A stretch of DNA of 8,071 bases from Lysobacterales bacterium. GTDB lineage: Bacteria; Pseudomonadota; Gammaproteobacteria; Xanthomonadales; SZUA-36. Below the pieces are notes generated by a model. It had not been told where the DNA came from, did no database searches, and saw only the letters and a program-made list of their open reading frames with translations. The stretch is from positions 1 through 8,071 of the forward strand of contig SHZL01000122.1 of assembly GCA_009692275.1 (NCBI GenBank), in the 5' to 3' direction. The position numbers were made by a program, and so were the translations under genes. This document shows, in pieces, positions 6,244-8,071 of this stretch (its first letter is position 1; every line of letters begins with the position of its first letter).

Positions 6244-6351
6244 CTAATCGGCGTCACCGCTCAGGCCGGCGTCTAATTTATCCATGACCCGTTCCAGCCA
6301 GGCCTGATGCTGGTATTCACCCACCCATTGCCGGAAGCGTTTGCTGGTCAT
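6244..6351 (-). CDS. Candidate small ORF, 35 residues, unknown function
   Basis: The reading frame runs from ATG 6351-6349 to TAG 6246-6244 and begins MTSKRFRQWVGEYQHQAWLE, ending in an acidic tail (KLDAGLSGDAD). It is an amphipathic, probably helical peptide with no membrane segment. Support: AGAGG about 8 bases before the ATG, a natural-looking composition with W, Y, F and Q residues rather than low complexity, and a stop that just clears the DUF4242 stop by one base. Against: it is very short and no family was recognised. The first upstream in-frame stop (6378-6376) lies within the end of the adjacent repeat element, so this may instead be the tail of a longer gene cut by that element. Confidence 0.35.
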   Translation of the reverse strand: MTSKRFRQWVGEYQHQAWLERVMDKLDAGLSGDAD

Positions 6352-6371
6352 TTGGGGAACCTCTGGTTTAT

Positions 6372-6457
6372 TCCGTCATTCCGGCCTAAGGCCCACGAGC
6401 CGGAACCCAGAAAAATCATGTAATTCCATGGATTCCCGCTTTCGCGGGAATGACGAA
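6372..6457. mobile_element. Palindromic interspersed repeat (REP/MITE-like), about 86 bases
   Basis: The ends are inverted repeats: TTCCGTCATTCCGGCC at 6372-6387 against the complement of CGCGGGAATGACGAAA (6443-6458), with 9 perfect bases CGTCATTCC (6374-6382)/GGAATGACG (6447-6455). Inside are two hairpins: TTCCGGC/GCCGGAA (6379-6385 with 6399-6405) and ATTCCCGC-TTTC-GCGGGAAT (6432-6451). The motif of ATTCCCGC---GCGGGAATGACG with GTCATTCC ends is one I know as a widely dispersed intergenic repeat in many proteobacteria. There is no coding capacity, so it would be moved in trans or act as a transcript hairpin. No clear target-site duplication was found. Confidence 0.75.
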
Positions 6458-6491
6458 ATCGGAATTGATCGGATCTTTCTTAGAGATTAAA

Positions 6492-6510
6492 CGCCCCAAA
6501 AGGGGTTTTA
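6492..6510 (+). terminator. Short terminator-like hairpin CCCC-AAAA-GGGG-TTTTA
   Basis: CCCC (6494-6497) and GGGG (6502-6505) pair around AAAA, followed directly by TTTT (6506-6509). The polarity fits termination of rightward transcription just before the groES promoter. The stem is only 4 bases, 5 with a G-U pair, so it would be weak. The nearest rightward gene, DUF4242, ends 250 bases upstream. Confidence 0.4.
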
Positions 6511-6538
6511 GTTACGGGAAGCGGTGATGTGGCCAGCC

Positions 6539-6567
6539 CTTGAAAGGCCGTTGAGGCAACCCCAACT
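6539..6567 (+). promoter_or_regulatory. Sigma-32 (RpoH) heat-shock promoter of groES-groEL
   Basis: CTTGAAA (6539-6545, preceded by GCC) matches the RpoH -35 consensus exactly. After a 14-base spacer, CCCCAACT (6560-6567) matches the -10 consensus CCCCATNT at six of the seven specified bases. Transcription would start near 6574, leaving a leader of about 107 bases before the groES ATG. No CIRCE element (HrcA operator) is present, so control looks RpoH-based as in enteric bacteria and Pseudomonas. Confidence 0.85.
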
Positions 6568-6620
6568 GCAGGGACAGGCTGTGTCTGAAGCTTAAAACAG
6601 GCACAGGCAAGTAAATAACC

Positions 6621-6638
6621 ATCCGGATTGCTCCGGAT
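6621..6638 (+). promoter_or_regulatory. Perfect hairpin in the groES leader
   Basis: ATCCGGA (6621-6627) and TCCGGAT (6632-6638) are a perfect 7-base inverted repeat with a TTGC loop, inside the leader predicted from the sigma-32 promoter. It ends 29 bases before the Shine-Dalgarno. No T-run follows it directly, so it is not an obvious terminator; it may stabilise or shape the leader. A second, weaker inverted repeat TCAAAC-TG-GTTTGA follows at 6646-6659. Confidence 0.5.
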
Positions 6639-6680
6639 CTATTAATCAAACTGGTTTGAAATATTTTAGGAGATTCTGAA

Positions 6681-6974
6681 ATGAAACTTCGTCCCTTGCA
6701 TGATCGAGTAATTGTAAAGCGCATGGAGGAAGAAAAGATGTCTGCAGGCGGCATCGTGATTCCTGATAACGCAGCCGAAAAGCCCATCCGTGGCGAGGTT
6801 CTGGCCGTTGGTAAAGGCAAAATCCTGGACAATGGCGAGCAACGCGGCCTGGATGTAAAGAAAGGCGACAAAGTGTTGTTTGGCAAGTATTCCGGCACCG
6901 AAGTCAAGGTGGATGGCGAGGAACTGCTCGTTATGCGCGAAGACGACATCATGGCCGTTATCGAAGGCAAGTAA
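6681..6974 (+). CDS. groES: Co-chaperonin GroES (Cpn10)
   Basis: This 97-residue protein forms the heptameric lid that caps GroEL and closes the folding chamber in the cytosol. The whole chain matches the family: MKLRPLHDRVIVKR at the start, the mobile loop around residues 17-34 with GGIVIP as its hydrophobic GroEL-binding tip, RGEVLAVGKGK, VKKGDKVLFGKYSGTEVKVDG and the terminal EDDIMAVIE. Length is normal (96-97). ATG at 6681 has TAGGAGA (6667-6673) with good spacing. It is followed after 63 bases by groEL, and expression is expected from the sigma-32 promoter at 6539. No terminator is seen between the two genes. Confidence 0.98.
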   Translation: MKLRPLHDRVIVKRMEEEKMSAGGIVIPDNAAEKPIRGEVLAVGKGKILDNGEQRGLDVKKGDKVLFGKYSGTEVKVDGEELLVMREDDIMAVIEGK

Positions 6975-7037
6975 GACCCTGCCACAAATTTGATTTTCCA
7001 TTTTCATGACACAGGATTTGCAATTGAGGAATAAAAC

Positions 7038-8071
7038 ATGAGTGCAAAAGACGTACGATTTGGTGAAGATGCCCGCAATCAGATGATGCGCGGCGTTAAC
7101 ATCCTGGCCAATGCGGTCAAGGTGACACTGGGTCCCAAGGGTCGCAACGTGGTGCTGGACAAGAGTTTTGGCGCACCCACCGTGACCAAGGACGGCGTGT
7201 CCGTCGCCAAGGAAATCGAGCTGGAAAACAAGTTCGAGAACATGGGCGCCCAAATGGTCAAGGAAGTTGCTTCCAAGACCTCTGATGTAGCCGGTGACGG
7301 CACCACCACGGCCACCGTGCTGGCCCAGTGCATGCTGAAGGAAGGCCTCAAGGCCGTTTCCGCCGGCATGAACCCGATGGACCTCAAGCGCGGCATCGAC
7401 AAAGCCGTAGCGGAAGCCGTTAAAGCGCTGCGAGACCAGTCCACCCCGTGCACCGACAACAGCGCTATCGCGCAGGTGGGCACCATCTCTGCCAACTCCG
7501 ACGAAGAAATCGGCAAGATCATTGCCGAGGCCATGGAGAAAGTAGGCAAAGAAGGCGTGATCACCGTGGAAGACGGTACCGGCCTGGCCAATGAACTGGA
7601 CGTGGTAGAAGGCATGCAGTTTGACCGCGGTTACCTGTCGCCTTACTTCATCAACGACCAGCAGACCATGAGCGTCGAGTTGGAAACCCCGTTTGTGATG
7701 CTGCACGACAAGAAAATCAGCAACGTGCGCGAAATGCTGCCGGTGCTGGAAGCAGTGGCCAAGTCCGGCCGTTCCCTGCTGATCGTTGCCGAAGACGTTG
7801 AAGGCGAAGCCCTGGCTACGCTGGTGGTCAACACCATTCGTGGCATCGTCAAGGTCGCGGCCGTCAAGGCTCCCGGCTTTGGTGACCGGCGCAAAGCCAT
7901 GCTCGAAGACATCGCGGTATTGACCGGCGCCGTAGTGATTTCTGAAGAAGTTGGCCTGAGCCTGGAAAAAGCCACCCTGGACAACCTGGGATCAGCCAAG
8001 AAGATCACCATCACCAAGGAAAACACCACCATCATCGACGGTGCTGGCGATTCCAAGATGATCGAAGGCCG
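7038..8071 (+). CDS. groEL: Chaperonin GroEL (Cpn60), N-terminal 344 residues, cut by window edge
   Basis: The frame is open from ATG 7038 to the window end, giving 344 complete codons of an expected roughly 545. It begins MSAKDVRFGEDARNQM. ATP-site elements are intact and at the E. coli numbering: VTLGPKGRN (29-37), D52 in KDG, and GDGTTTATVLAQ with catalytic D87 at 86-97. C138 is also at its E. coli position. The apical domain includes GYLSPYFIND and the KAPGFGDRRKAMLEDIAVLTG stretch. The protein forms the double-ring ATP-driven folding chamber with GroES as lid. GAGGA (7026-7030) gives 7-base spacing. The second catalytic aspartate (D398) and the C-terminal tail are outside the window, so it cannot be said whether the tail is of the GGM type. 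Confidence 0.98.
   Translation, partial: MSAKDVRFGEDARNQMMRGVNILANAVKVTLGPKGRNVVLDKSFGAPTVTKDGVSVAKEIELENKFENMGAQMVKEVASKTSDVAGDGTTTATVLAQCMLKEGLKAVSAGMNPMDLKRGIDKAVAEAVKALRDQSTPCTDNSAIAQVGTISANSDEEIGKIIAEAMEKVGKEGVITVEDGTGLANELDVVEGMQFDRGYLSPYFINDQQTMSVELETPFVMLHDKKISNVREMLPVLEAVAKSGRSLLIVAEDVEGEALATLVVNTIRGIVKVAAVKAPGFGDRRKAMLEDIAVLTGAVVISEEVGLSLEKATLDNLGSAKKITITKENTTIIDGAGDSKMIEG

Noticed and set aside
6568..6680. CIRCE operator or RNA thermometer upstream of groES
   Set aside because: No TTAGCACTC-N9-GAGTGCTAA sequence; the only pairing found that covers the Shine-Dalgarno is 4 bases (CTCC 6631-6634 with GGAG 6669-6672), too weak to claim.
6512..7706. Long leftward open frames (157, 346 and 178 codons) opposite groES and groEL
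   Set aside because: They are antisense to two highly conserved chaperonin genes, have Ser/Leu-rich or Gly/His-rich shadow composition and match no family.
1..8071. CRISPR array, tRNA/rRNA, integrase, phage or defence system
   Set aside because: No regularly spaced repeats, no tRNA cloverleaf sequence noticed, and no integrase, toxin, nuclease or helicase gene; all larger frames are accounted for by housekeeping families.

Overview
The window looks like ordinary chromosomal DNA from a GC-rich gammaproteobacterium. GroES and GroEL are of proteobacterial type, a sigma-32-type promoter stands in front of groES, and the other genes (hemL, thiE, CpdA-like phosphodiesterase, rubredoxin, PspC-domain protein) fit that group. 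Placement near the marine Cellvibrionales/Halieaceae/Pseudomonadales is only an impression from gene content and was not tested.

Layout. At the left edge is the N-terminal end of a DedA-family membrane protein, reading leftward and cut by the window edge. Diverging from it is a rightward HSDL2-like short-chain dehydrogenase (350-1228). Its tail overlaps the tail of a leftward cluster read in the order thiE (thiamin phosphate synthase), hemL (glutamate-1-semialdehyde aminomutase) and a glycerophosphodiester phosphodiesterase. hemL and the phosphodiesterase overlap by 11 bases. Diverging from thiE is a 59-residue rubredoxin (4141-4320), followed by a 64-residue PspC-domain protein. Tail to tail with these is a leftward pair: a DUF192 exported protein and an overlapping CpdA-like 3',5'-cyclic-nucleotide phosphodiesterase that appears to begin at TTG. 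A rightward DUF4242 protein (5961-6242) follows.

The 438-base stretch 6243-6680 has no established gene but is dense in signals: a candidate 35-residue leftward small ORF, an 86-base palindromic interspersed repeat (REP/MITE-like), a short terminator-like hairpin, and a heat-shock promoter with a structured leader running into groES. groES is complete; groEL is present for its first 344 codons and runs off the right edge.

Functionally the genes are mostly housekeeping: tetrapyrrole and thiamin synthesis, phospholipid-derived glycerophosphodiester breakdown, cyclic-nucleotide turnover and protein folding. I do not see a novel multi-gene system, defence island, phage, integron or CRISPR array. 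The points most worth a second look are the small ORF whose upstream in-frame stop is supplied by the repeat, the repeat itself, the sigma-32 promoter architecture, the in-frame 15-base tandem repeat in the dehydrogenase N-terminus, and the DUF192/CpdA-like overlapping pair.
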